The position numbers and the translations under genes were made by a program. The notes below the pieces were generated by a model. It was not told the DNA's origin, made no database searches, and saw only the letters and a list, made by a program, of their open reading frames with translations. Below, in pieces: positions 24,285 to 34,118 of a stretch of 64,000 nt of DNA; positions within the stretch are counted from its first letter, which is position 1, and each line of letters begins with the position of its first letter. Source of the DNA: Eopsaltria australis (lineage: Eukaryota > Chordata > Aves > Passeriformes > Petroicidae); contig JAVTVJ010000827.1 in the NCBI GenBank assembly GCA_034509425.1, positions 1 through 64,000 of the forward strand, written 5' to 3'.

Positions 24285-24754
24285 GGGAGGCTTCTGAAAA
24301 ACCCCTGGACCCCAGAGGAGATCCAGCCCCTGCCCCCGCCCCCACTCTTCACCAGCACGGGAAGAGGAGGCTTCGACCACAGTCCAGACGGTATCAGAGC
24401 CGAAGGATCCTTGGACCTGACTCAGAGGCACGTGAGTAACGGAATAAAAGCAGTATTCTGTTTGTTTTAGCCTGTGAGGGAGGGGGTCAAGAGATCGTTG
24501 ATCTCTTAGAATTTGTTTAGCATCTTTGGGGCTCAATAAAGTGTCCCAAGGGGGCTGTGGCGTACTTGCCACTTCCCCCTCTGTTGTTTTAGCTCGTGAG
24601 AGCTTAGTGCTGCAGCAGCAGCAATTTGGCTTGGAGCCAAGGGTGGGGCAGCGGCTTAAGCTGCTGCCTGCTGGCACCAAGCTCAGGAGTTCGAATCCCC
24701 CTCCTACTTGTTTGCCTTGCTACCTGCTTAGTGTATCATTTATAACTACTCACG

Positions 24755-26973
24755 ATGGGTTGCAACTTTTCTTGTTCAGATGATGCTCAAATACCTAAGG
24801 ATTCACCATTAGGTCTAGTCTTAGAAAAGTGGCAAAAATTAACTGGGACGAGCAAACAGTTTACAAAACCTGAGATTATACGGTTGTCTAAAACCATTTG
24901 GCCAACTTTTAATTTAAAAGACAATCAAAGGTGGCCTAAACTTGGTAGCTTGGATGAAGAACTGATACTGGATTTAACATCCCGCCTGTGTGAACAGCAC
25001 TACTTCCAAGAAACTGAGTCTTTGAGATTCTTTTTAGTTATAGCACAAGATGAGCAGCTGCAGAAACCTAAATCACAGTATGTGTTGTTCTTAAGGAAAA
25101 AAGAGAAAAAGAGTGAAGGGAAACCGCCCATATTAAATCCGGTGTGCAGTAATAAAGACGAAGCAGAGTCAGATCTGGTAGCACCGGCACTAAGAGCTAA
25201 TCCAGCGCTGGCCCCGGGGGGGGCCCAGCCGCAGCCGGCCCAGGGGCTGCTCTAGCCCCGGCGGGGGGGGGAGCCCAGGCCCAGGCCGTTCCGGGTGCGC
25301 AAGCAGCGGCGGCACCGGCGGCGCCGGCCGCCCCTGCTCCCCCCGCCATGTCTGCCCCGCCGGTGCCCGCGTCTTCTGCACATGCGCACGCCGCGACCGC
25401 CCCAGCCCCGCCCCCTCTACAGCCACCGTTCCAATCAGGGGCAGGGGAGGGGGAGAGGGGAGTCGCAGCTTCCACAGAATCCCTGTCAGTGAAGGAGGAA
25501 GAATACTGCCTTTGCCGATCAAAGAAGATGCAGGCCCCTGTGCCGCCTCCCCCTTGGGAGCCGGAGCCGCCTGCGCTTTGCCCCTGCTTTCAGGAGGCCT
25601 CCCCCTTCTTCGCAACCCCGCGCGCGCCTTGGTGGGAGGGGCCAGGAGGAGGGGAATGCCAGCGGGTGCAGCCAACGGCACCACCCCTGGAGGTGGGGCT
25701 GAGGGGCAGAGCTTTCTACCGAGAGGGCAGAGAGGGGACCTCCTACAGGGAGAGCCGAGCCCCTCCCGCTCTCAGGCCTGTGAGCTGCCATAGCAACGTC
25801 GCGCGCCGAGGAGCTGGCTCAGGGGATGACGTCATCAAAGCAAGCGACCCGGCCGTAAGCGCTGTACGCCGCAGCAGATCTTGGGCTGCGATTCCTAAGA
25901 TTAGAACTGATCCAGGTAAATTTAACACAGCTAATTCACAATCGGATATCTCTCCCTCTGATAGCTCTTCTGAAGAGGAAGATGAAATCTTAGCTGCCCT
26001 AAGCAGGCGAAGGAAGGGAAGGATAGCCCAAAGGGCCATACGAGAACGCAGTCCTGTGGCAAAACGTACTAGATCAAAAAAGGAAAAAAGAGAAGAACCA
26101 GTTCTACAAGCCCCATTACGGCAAGCAGTTGGCAACCAAGGGCCAATATATGTAAAGGTTCCATACTCCCTTATTGAGTTAGAACAGTGGAAAACCACTG
26201 TAGGACAGTATAAAGAAAACCCAGATAAGGTTGCCAAGCTAGTGGATAGAGCTATTAGCACACAAAACCCTGACTGGACAGATCTGAACTCTATGTTAGA
26301 TACATTGCTTGATCCCACTGAAAGGCAAATGGTTAATAATGCTATTACAACATCGTTGGAATCAGGCATAGCAAATGGATCGATCCAAGGTACGGTTGCT
26401 GAAATATATCCTTTAAGTGATCCTAACTGGGATCCAAACATCCCAGAGCAGATGGCAAGACTAAAACGGTATCAAAATCTCATAGTATATGGGTTAAAAC
26501 ATGGGGTCCCTAAAGCTCTAAATTGGTCAAAGCTTTACGCAGTACAGCAAAACTATGACAAATCACTCACTGATTTTTTTAATAGGTTGAGAGAAACTGC
26601 TATCAAATATACAAGTCTAGATCCTGATTCAGCTGATGAAAAAGCACACCTAGTCCTCTTGTTTATGGGTCAAGCAGCAGATGATATAAGAAGGAAGCTA
26701 CAGAAATTAGAGGGGGTTCGAGACATAGATAGAATGCTAGAAGTAGCCTGGAGAGTATATCGAGACAGGGGCTCAAATGAAGGAGTTAGACGACAACCTA
26801 GCAAAAAGACAATCCAAGAAAAGTCATCCAAAAAAACTTCCCCTACAGACAAAGATCAATGTGCCTATTGTAAAAAGTGGGGACATTGGAAAAATGATTG
26901 TCCCGTGTTGAAGCAAAAGTCCCCAGTTCCCCAGCTCCCAATAGAACAAGGCTCGGGTTCATGCTCAGAATGA
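24755..26973 (+). pseudogene. gag: ERV-1 gag, one frameshift
   Basis: Structural polyprotein. The first part (24,755-25,255) starts MGCNFSCSDD, with Gly2 for myristoylation and a matrix-like segment. A frame change occurs in the G-rich run around 25,209-25,216, and the second part stays open to 26,973. The second part has a Pro/Ala-rich linker, a capsid-like region from about 26,110 (VPYSLIELEQW, then LTDFFNRLRETA) and one CCHC zinc knuckle CAYCKKWGHWKNDC near 26,860-26,900. A one-base length difference in the eight-G run explains the shift, so this may be a real mutation or an assembly error. Gag ends at TGA 26,971-26,973, in frame with pol. Confidence 0.8.
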
Positions 26974-29900
26974 TGGGAACCGAAGGCTTCTTCCCCAGCA
27001 GAACCTTTGGTTATAGCTAAGCTGGGGTCAGATAACATCGAATTTTTGGTAGATACTGGAGCAGCATTTTCTGTACTAAATACCATGGAAAGGAAACTGA
27101 GTCAAAACACTGTACATGTTGTTGGGGCGACAGGGGTAAGCGAAACACGGCCTTTCTTCCAACCTTTAAAATTCAAATTGGGCAAACACTGGGTAACTCA
27201 TCAATTCCTTTACATGCCTAACTCCCCTAAACCATTATTAGGGAGAGATTTGCTAGAGAAATTAGAAGCAGAAATTAAATTCAAAAAGGGGAAGGGAATA
27301 CAAGTTTTAATTCCTGAATCTAAATTTGTCGAAGTTGCTGCACTTTTCATACAGGACAAATGTGGTGAAATCCCCATTGAAGTTGAAAAAGCTGTCAATC
27401 CAATAGCATGGGCCAGTGATATCCCAGGAAGATTCAAACAAGCAGAGCCTGTGAGTATTACTCTCAAACCAGGAGCCACACCAGTAAGGCAAAAACAATA
27501 CCCTTTGAAATTAGAAAGTCATAAAGGATTGGCACCCATAATTGAAAAATTCCTCCAATATGGGTTATTAGTGCAATGTGGGTCCAGATTCAATACCCCC
27601 ATACTTGCTATTAAGAAAGCAGATGGTAAGAGCTATCGATTAGTTCAAGATCTGAGAGCAATTAACAAAATTACTGAAGACATACACCCAGTTGTGGCAA
27701 ACCCATATACCCTTTTGACTGCACTGACAGACGAATTAGGGTGCTTTACTGTGATAGACCTGAAGGATTCCTTTTTCTGCATTCCTGTGCATAAAAACAG
27801 CCAAGAGCTTTTTGCTTTTGAGTGGGAGAATCCTGAGACAGGGAGGAAAAGCCAACTTACTTGGACCGTTTTGCCCCAGGGGTACAAAAACAGTCCCACA
27901 GTGTTTGGAAATCAGCTAGCAAAGGAACTAGAGGACTGGAAAAGACAAGAGCCAGAGGGAGTTATTCTTCAATATGTGGATGATATCCTGATTGCGGCTA
28001 AAACCAGAGATGACTGCATTAAATTTACCATCAATTTATTAAACTTTTTGGGACTGAGTGGGTACAGAGTTTCTAAAGACAAAGCACAGATTGCCAAAGA
28101 AGCAGTAATTTACTTGGGGCTCGAGATCTTTCGTGGACATCGACAGCTCAGCAAAGAACGGAAAGAAGCCATCTGTCAACTCCCAGAGCCCCGCACTGTG
28201 AGGGAGATGCAAGCTTTCCTGGGAATAGTAGGTTGGTGTCGTTTGTGGATAGCAAATTATGGACTGCTGGTAAAACCCCTATATGGAGCATTAAAAGCAG
28301 CTGAAAATGGAATTATCATATGGACAGAAAAGACAAGGGCAGCTTTTAAACAGCTGAAACACTCCCTAATGTCAGCTCCAGCACTGGGATTGCCAGACTT
28401 AACTAAATCTTTTGAACTGTTTACTTATGAAAGATTGAATGTTGCTTTAGGGGTACTAGCTCAACACCTCGGGAACCAACGGAGAGCTGTGGCTTACTTT
28501 TCCAAACAGCTAGACAATGTTGCCCAAGGGTGGCCAGGGTGTTTGAAAGCCGTGGCAGCTACTGTTGTCTTGATCCAAGAGGCCCGAAAACTCACCCTTG
28601 GACGGCACATTATAGTGTATGTACCCCATGCTGTAGCAGCTGTGCTCGAGCAAAAGGGGGGACATTGGCTGTCCAGCAACCGGATGCTTAAATATCAATC
28701 ATTGTTACTAGAACAGGATGATGTCACCTTAAAAACAACTTCTGTTGTTAATCCTGCCATGTTTCTGTCTTCCGCGTTAACTGACAATGTCCCTGAGCAT
28801 GATTGTTTGCAGACAATAGAAGAGGTCTACTCCAGCCGAACAGATCTGAAGGATGTGCCCCTAGACAATCCAGACTGGGAGCTTTTTACAGACGGAAGCA
28901 GCTTTATGAGAAATGGTAAAAGGATGACAGGCTATGCAGTGACCACTCAAGACAAGGTAATTGAGGCGAAGGCCCTGCCAGCAGATGTGTCATCACAGAA
29001 AGCTAAGCTGATTGCACTGACAAGGGCCCTGGACCTGAGTGAAAGGAAGAAGGTAAATATATGGACCGACTCTAAATATGCGTTTGGTGTCGTCCATGCC
29101 CATAGAGCCATCTGGAAAGAAAGAGGACTGCTGAACGCTCAAGGTAATCAAATTAAACACGCTGAACAAATACTTGCCCTCTTGGAGAGCGTTAGAAAAC
29201 CCACGGAAGTAGCTATTATGCACTGCAGGGGTCACCAGAAAGGGAAAACCACTCCAGAATTGGGAAATCGCTTTGCTGACAAAGCGGCGAAAGGAGTTGC
29301 AGAAAAAGGTATCCTTGCAATAATTCCCAAAAAGGAAGTTAACTTATCAGGGATCATCCCAAAGTATGATCAAGCAGATCAGAAGCTTATTAAATCTCTC
29401 AAGGCTGAGATCACAGAAGGTGGGTGGGCTGTCACACCAACAAACCAAGTTATAGTCCCACCCCTGATTCTTCGAGAGCTAGCTCAGAGAGAACATGAAA
29501 ACACACATTTTGGGACTGAAAACCTTCTAAAACATCTAAAAAAGGTAGTAATAGGAAGAGGAATGACTGAAATTGTACAAACAGTAGTAAGCAAATGTGA
29601 AGTTTGCTGCAAAAACAACCCTGACACGAGGAAAAGAGTTGTGTTAGGAGTAACAAAAGCAGGGGATCTTCCTGGAGATTACTGGCAAATAGATTTTGCT
29701 GAATTACCACGTAGAGAGGGATACCGGTACATACTGGTATTGGTTGACACTTTTAGTGGATGGCCCGAAGCTTACCCTTGTCGCACTAACACAGCCAAAG
29801 AAGTGGTAAAGATTTTGCTCAATCATATAGTTCCAAGGTTCAGGGTTCCCCTGGGAATGTCATCGGATAGGGGACCACACTTTGTTGCCACAGTAATTAA

Positions 29901-30495
29901 AGAAATCAGTCAGATTTTGGGAATTACTTGGGATCTGCATACACCTTATAGACCCCAAGCGAGTGGTAAAGTTGAACGTATGAATGGACCCCTTAAAACA
30001 CAAATTAGCAAAATTTGTCAAGAAACATCTATGACATGGGTTCAAGCCCTGCCTATAGCTTTACTAAGGATCCGCATACAGCCAAGGCGGAGAGATAACA
30101 TCAGTCCCTATGAAATACTTTATGGTAGGCCATACCAGATTCCACACATTCCAGGGGAAATTCATATAAAAGGGAAACTTGATTTACAGAGATATCTAAT
30201 GGCTTTAGGTTCCACTTTGCAGAAGCTCCAGAATTACATCGTGCTATCCAGACCCATCGGACTGGACACACCTGCACATCTTTTCCAACCTGGAGACTGG
30301 GGTTATATCAAGTGGTGGGACAATGAACCTCTACAAGCTAAGTGGAAAGGACCATTCCAAGTCCTGCTGACTACCCTCACTGCTGTCAAAGTCTCTGGCA
30401 AAGGACCCTGGATCCACTACTCCAGAGTCAAGAAAGCTTCTGCTCCTGAAACAACTGAGAAAACAAAGAGTGAGGCAGAAGAGAGCGTGATTTAA
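26974..30495 (+). CDS. pol: ERV-1 pol, open across protease-RT-RNase H-integrase
   Basis: Open for about 1,170 codons after the gag stop. The order is gamma-like: protease with LVDTGAAFSVLN near 27,050; reverse transcriptase with LPQGYKNSPTVFG and QYVDDILIA near 27,970; RNase H with LFTDGSSF near 28,886 and later catalytic region; integrase with HHCC finger (HENTHFG...CEVCCKNN) at 29,490-29,615; catalytic Asp in QIDFAEL (29,686), Asp in SSDRGPHF (29,861) and Glu in GKVERMNG (29,970); and a C-terminal GPF motif. It has no start codon of its own near the gag stop, so expression would be by readthrough of UGA. No stop or missing catalytic residue was found. Confidence 0.9.
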   Translation, partial: WEPKASSPAEPLVIAKLGSDNIEFLVDTGAAFSVLNTMERKLSQNTVHVVGATGVSETRPFFQPLKFKLGKHWVTHQFLYMPNSPKPLLGRDLLEKLEAEIKFKKGKGIQVLIPESKFVEVAALFIQDKCGEIPIEVEKAVNPIAWASDIPGRFKQAEPVSITLKPGATPVRQKQYPLKLESHKGLAPIIEKFLQYGLLVQCGSRFNTPILAIKKADGKSYRLVQDLRAINKITEDIHPVVANPYTLLTALTDELGCFTVIDLKDSFFCIPVHKNSQELFAFEWENPETGRKSQLTWTVLPQGYKNSPTVFGNQLAKELEDWKRQEPEGVILQYVDDILIAAKTRDDCIKFTINLLNFLGLSGYRVSKDKAQIAKEAVIYLGLEIFRGHRQLSKERKEAICQLPEPRTVREMQAFLGIVGWCRLWIANYGLLVKPLYGALKAAENGIIIWTEKTRAAFKQLKHSLMSAPALGLPDLTKSFELFTYERLNVALGVLAQHLGNQRRAVAYFSKQLDNVAQGWPGCLKAVAATVVLIQEARKLTLGRHIIVYVPHAVAAVLEQKGGHWLSSNRMLKYQSLLLEQDDVTLKTTSVVNPAMFLSSALTDNVPEHDCLQTIEEVYSSRTDLKDVPLDNPDWELFTDGSSFMRNGKRMTGYAVTTQDKVIEAKALPADVSSQKAKLIALTRALDLSERKKVNIWTDSKYAFGVVHAHRAIWKERGLLNAQGNQIKHAEQILALLESVRKPTEVAIMHCRGHQKGKTTPELGNRFADKAAKGVAEKGILAIIPKKEVNLSGIIPKYDQADQKLIKSLKAEITEGGWAVTPTNQVIVPPLILRELAQREHENTHFGTENLLKHLKKVVIGRGMTEIVQTVVSKCEVCCKNNPDTRKRVVLGVTKAGDLPGDYWQIDFAELPRREGYRYILVLVDTFSGWPEAYPCRTNTAKEVVKILLNHIVPRFRVPLGMSSDRGPHFVATVIKEISQILGITWDLHTPYRPQASGKVERMNGPLKTQISKICQETSMTWVQALPIALLRIRIQPRRRDNISPYEILYGRPYQIPHIPGEIHIKGKLDLQRYLMALGSTLQKLQNYIVLSRPIGLDTPAHLFQPGDWGYIKWWDNEPLQAKWKGPFQVLLTTLTAVKVSGKGPWIHYSRVKKASAPETTEKTKSEAEESVI

Positions 30496-30497
30496 AT

Positions 30498-30692
30498 AAT
30501 GCTTCAGTGCTTAAAGAACTGCTCATAGTAATCATAGTCACAATTCTTCTATATCTACTGTTGTTAAATATTTACGGTTATTAAGTGTATATTATTAATA
30601 GATTATTAATCTAGATTATTAATATATAGTAGATATTTAGAATAGAGACTTGACAAGGTAGAAGCCTTGTCAAGCCTCTAAAAGGGGGGAAA
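30498..30692 (+). other. ERV-1 pol-LTR spacer with no env
   Basis: AT-rich, with TATTAATAGATTATTAATC-type repeats and the purine tract at its end. There is no env reading frame or recognisable env remnant. Confidence 0.7.
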
Positions 30693-31123
30693 TGATGCCT
30701 TAGGTTTTAACTTCTTATTTTTTTTACATCAGGACTGCTCTAAAACTCCATAAATTGTCATCTAGTGTTCTGTTACTGTCATTTAGACGAAACAATTTCT
30801 CTTGGGGCTGGAGTTTCAAGGGCATACTGTTTTTTTCCAAAAGCCCAAAATGTAAACACCCATGGACAGCAGCGAAGAGAAGAAGGGAACAAGCTGGGGA
30901 TGGGACTTCAGGACCCGAAACTGTAATTGGACAATGGGTTTCTGATATGCAGATGAACCAAAGGTATATCTGTCCCAAAAACACGTGCTAGGCGTCCATT
31001 TTTGGGTGTAGTCTCTGAGAGACTCTTGCATGGCCCAAAGTGTACCTTGTTTTAATAAATACTTCTTTTATTCTCTTAACTCTGTCCAGCCTCTGTTTCA
31101 GGTCAGCCTTTTGTAAGGCATCA
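30693..31123 (+). repeat. ERV-1 3' LTR
   Basis: 431 bp, preceded by the polypurine tract and followed by the CCGG target copy. Differences from the 5' LTR cluster in T and C runs near its start and in three or four single bases (for example CTTGGGG versus CTCGGGG). Confidence 0.93.
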
Positions 31124-31254
31124 CCGGGGCCTGAAAATGGAAGTTCAGGGCAGTCCTGGTGTCCATAAATGGGGGTTCAAGGGGATCCCGGTGCCCAGCA
31201 CCGGGGGTTCAGGGGGGTTTCTGTGCCCGGAAATGGGGGCTGAGGGGGTTCCTG

Positions 31255-31783
31255 TGAAACAGTGGATTTAAGTGTTTAAAAGGGAACTTAGAGCAGATGA
31301 GACAATATGATTCATTATCCTGTTCTCCAAGGACGGAGGGAAGGCTGAAGAGATAACTGGGGCCCTTCGAAAGATATCTGGCATCTATGAAAATGTTGCT
31401 GAGCTTGATAAAAGGGGGCCACCACGATAATGATGAAACACATGTGCAAAACTCGTGGGGTCAAAAATTCATGACGAGGTAGACGTCTCTTACTTCATCC
31501 TTTCAAGCCCCCAGACTCAAATTAAGACCCCCACGTCAATAAAAGGGACGGATTGCGCAGCCGCAACTGATTTACATACGAAGCGGAGAACAGGCGGGGA
31601 CAGGTAATAAATATGTATAGGCGTTATAGAATATGCATGCTTTTTGTAGATAAATAGGTGATTAGAAGCTGTAAAAGGTACGTAGGATTTGGGAGGATGC
31701 TCTCCCCCTGCGTCCGGCGCTGAATAAAATACGTACCTACTTTACAACTCTAACAGGTTGTGGAGTCTTTATATCGCGTTTCA
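31255..31783 (+). repeat. ERV-2 5' LTR
   Basis: 529 bp from TGAAACAG to TTTCA. It contains CAATAAAAGGGACGG and GCTGAATAAAATACG polyadenylation-type signals. It lies 131 bp after the end of ERV-1. Confidence 0.9.
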
Positions 31784-31785
31784 AT

Positions 31786-31804
31786 TGGTGACCCAGTGGG
31801 ACGG
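31786..31804 (+). promoter_or_regulatory. ERV-2 putative primer-binding site
   Basis: TGGTGACCCAGTGGGACGG, two bases after the LTR. The first nine bases fit the tRNA-Trp type used by several avian retroviruses, but the rest does not, so the primer tRNA is unassigned. Confidence 0.45.
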
Positions 31805-32240
31805 CTCTGTCCGTCCGCAGAGACGGGCTGAGGGACGGAGGGCTCCACGGCACGCCCCGGGATTTCCTGGAGGAGAACTCCGAGACCTCGGCTCGCTTAC
31901 TGCGGGGACAGATAAGGACCACTGGCTTGCGGATTAAACGGTACGTATTAATCTTAGGGGATTTAGTAACACGTACGTGTGGTTGGAGGGCTGCTGGTAA
32001 ATCACAGGAGACGCCCTGTGTGCAACATAGTCCCTTGGTAGGTCAAAGCTTGCAAGCTGTTGGTGGAAGGGAGCGCACACCGGCGAGGCCCGCTCCGCTC
32101 CTCCAGGAGGAGGAGGGAGGAAAAAGGGGACCGGTGTCACAGATAGAGCAGCAGTGGGTTGAGTAGACTCCGTTCCCGTGACATCGGAACTAAGGTGGTG
32201 TGTTTGAGTCCGGACTTTGTGAATGTGGTGAATGCGTGGG

Positions 32241-32535
32241 TGTGTTATGTTGTGTAATTGTTGTTTTATTGTCGTCTAACTGCAGTTTTATCATTGTTTC
32301 ATAGTTGCTTTATTGTTACTGGGGTCTTGCAGTTGCTAGCGAGTTCGGGAGAGGTAGTGGATTTTTGAAACCAAATTACCGTCTTGTGTTATGCTGTGTA
32401 ATTGTTGTTTTATTGTCGTCTAACTGCAGTTTTATCATTGTTTCATTGTTGCTTTTTGTTACTGGGGTTTTGCCGTTGCTAACGAGTTCGGGAGAGGTAG
32501 TGGATTTTTGAAGCAAAATTGCTATCTTGTGTTAA
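32241..32535 (+). repeat. 144-bp tandem duplication in ERV-2 leader
   Basis: Two direct copies offset by 144 bp share TTGTTTTATTGTCGTCTAAC, CTGCAGTTTTATCATTG and GAGTTCGGGAGAGGTAGTGG. They differ at a few positions and small indels. A third partial start follows at the end. This lies before the gag ATG. Confidence 0.8.
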
Positions 32536-32645
32536 AAGTTATAATTGCAATTAGAGAACAGCTCTCTAAGTTTATTTGTGATACAACACTACCACCTTGT
32601 GGCAAAACTTACAATTGCAGCAAGGGATAAGGGAGGGAGGAGACA

Positions 32646-34118
32646 ATGGGAGCTGGGCAGAGCATAGACGTTCCTAAAGCTCGCCCATTAGGGGGTGTTA
32701 TAGCACATTGGAAAGAAGTTGCAGGGACCGGAGATACTGAAAATAAGTCCACTCTCATTAAGTATTGTAGCCAGTGGTGGCCTCTGTATAGGCTAGATGA
32801 GAGGGCGAGGTGGCCACCCACTGGGACTCTAGATTACAACACTTTGCTACAATTAATGCTATTTCTAAGGAGGGAGGGCAAGTGGAGTGAAGTCTCGTAT
32901 TGTGATATGTTCTTTTCTCTCCGAAATCACCCAGAGTTGCAGAGACATCGTGGGATCAAGGCTCCTCTTGACCCTCTAGCTATGGAAAAGGAGAAGAAAG
33001 CAAAGAGTGGGAAACTAAAGAGATGCTGCTCAGCCTGAAATATTGGGCAAAGGTGTATAAAATTGGATAAGGTTTACCAAAGTACATTTCAGGAACAAGG
33101 CTCATCAGACTTATTGGAGGTTCCCCCTAACAGACAGGAAAGGGAAGAGAGAGATGGGGATGCAGAGAGCAGCTCACCCCCTAGCAGCCCGGTATCATCC
33201 CGGACTAGACAACAAGTCCTACAAGTCCCCCTACGAGAGGCAGTAGGACCAGGGGGAGACCCAGTGATGGTTCAAGTGCCTTTCTCCTCTACTGGTTTAG
33301 AAGCATGGAGGAAGGTTGCTCAGGATTATCGCAGCGACCCAATAACTACAGCACAGAACCTGCGATATATCATCAAACAGCATAATCCAGACTGGTCTGA
33401 CATGCAATTATTGTAGGAATCATTAACCGAGACAGAAAAGCAGCTAATTTTGAAAACAGCAAGAGATCTAGCAGAGGATTATTATAGAGCCGAGCAATTA
33501 GATGTAAAAGACTATTTCCCCCTTGAGAAACCAGACTGGAGACCAAACAGGGGAGACGAGATGAAGAAGTTAGAAAGTTATCGGGAATGGATAGCCAGAG
33601 GGATGGAACGGGCTATACCTAAAACCATAAATTGGTCAGAGTTATATGCTATCAAACAGGGGCCTTCTGAGACACCATCTGAATTTTTGGATCGACAGAG
33701 GCGTGCGATGCGTCATCATACACCTCTAGATCCCAGAGATGAAATGTGAATCCAACAATTAGTGAGCTTATTCTTGGGCCAATCCACAGGGGATATCAGG
33801 TGTAAACTTCAGAAAATAGTAGAGCCTGAGTCAAGAAACCTAGAAAAGCTACTTGATGAAGCATGGAGAGTATTCAGCAATAGAGAAGAGGGATATAGGC
33901 AAAATACGCAGAAAGTTATGATAGTGAGGGAGGAGAGGGACGCAAAGTCAACGAAAACAGAGAGGTCCACCCCGACTAGACAAAGATCAGTGCACATTTT
34001 GTAAAGAGTTTGGGCACTGGAAGAATGAATGCCCCAAATGGAGGGGGGAGAAAGGGAAAAAGAATGGATGCCTGTGCCAAAGAAGACTGAGGAGGACTGG
34101 GAGATCTTACCCCATCTG
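32646..34118 (+). pseudogene. gag: ERV-2 gag, with stops and a frameshift
   Basis: It starts MGAGQSIDVPKARPLGG (Gly2 myristoylation context) at 32,646. One frame is followed through a matrix-like part, a stop at about 33,036, then 33,063-33,416, 33,450-33,749 and 33,762-34,004, with TAG at 33,414 and TGA at 33,747. Capsid-like text (SEFLDRQRRAMRHHTPLDP) corresponds to the same region of ERV-1. Near 33,970 the frame changes, and the zinc knuckle [14 protein letters not shown] follows in a new frame. No functional polyprotein is possible from this copy. Confidence 0.8.

Larger units (their letters stand above)
23832..31123 (+). mobile_element. ERV-1: young gammaretrovirus-like provirus without env
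   Basis: Complete provirus with two 431-bp LTRs, a leader, gag, pol, a purine tract (AAAAGGGGGGAAA) and CCGG target duplications (23,828-23,831 and 31,124-31,127). The paralogous promoter unit near 21,745 shows the same flanking sequence uninterrupted, so it is an empty-site reference. Single CCHC zinc knuckle, gag and pol in one frame separated by UGA, and pol domain order PR-RT-RNaseH-IN place it with class I (gamma-like) ERVs. Only about 195 bp, without an env frame, separates pol from the 3' LTR. It shares gag and pol style with ERV-2. Confidence 0.92.

Noticed and set aside
24610..24705. functional tRNA gene in the ERV-1 leader
   Set aside because: A and B boxes are present, but T-arm and acceptor pairing are poor and no anticodon arm is clear; kept only as a finding.
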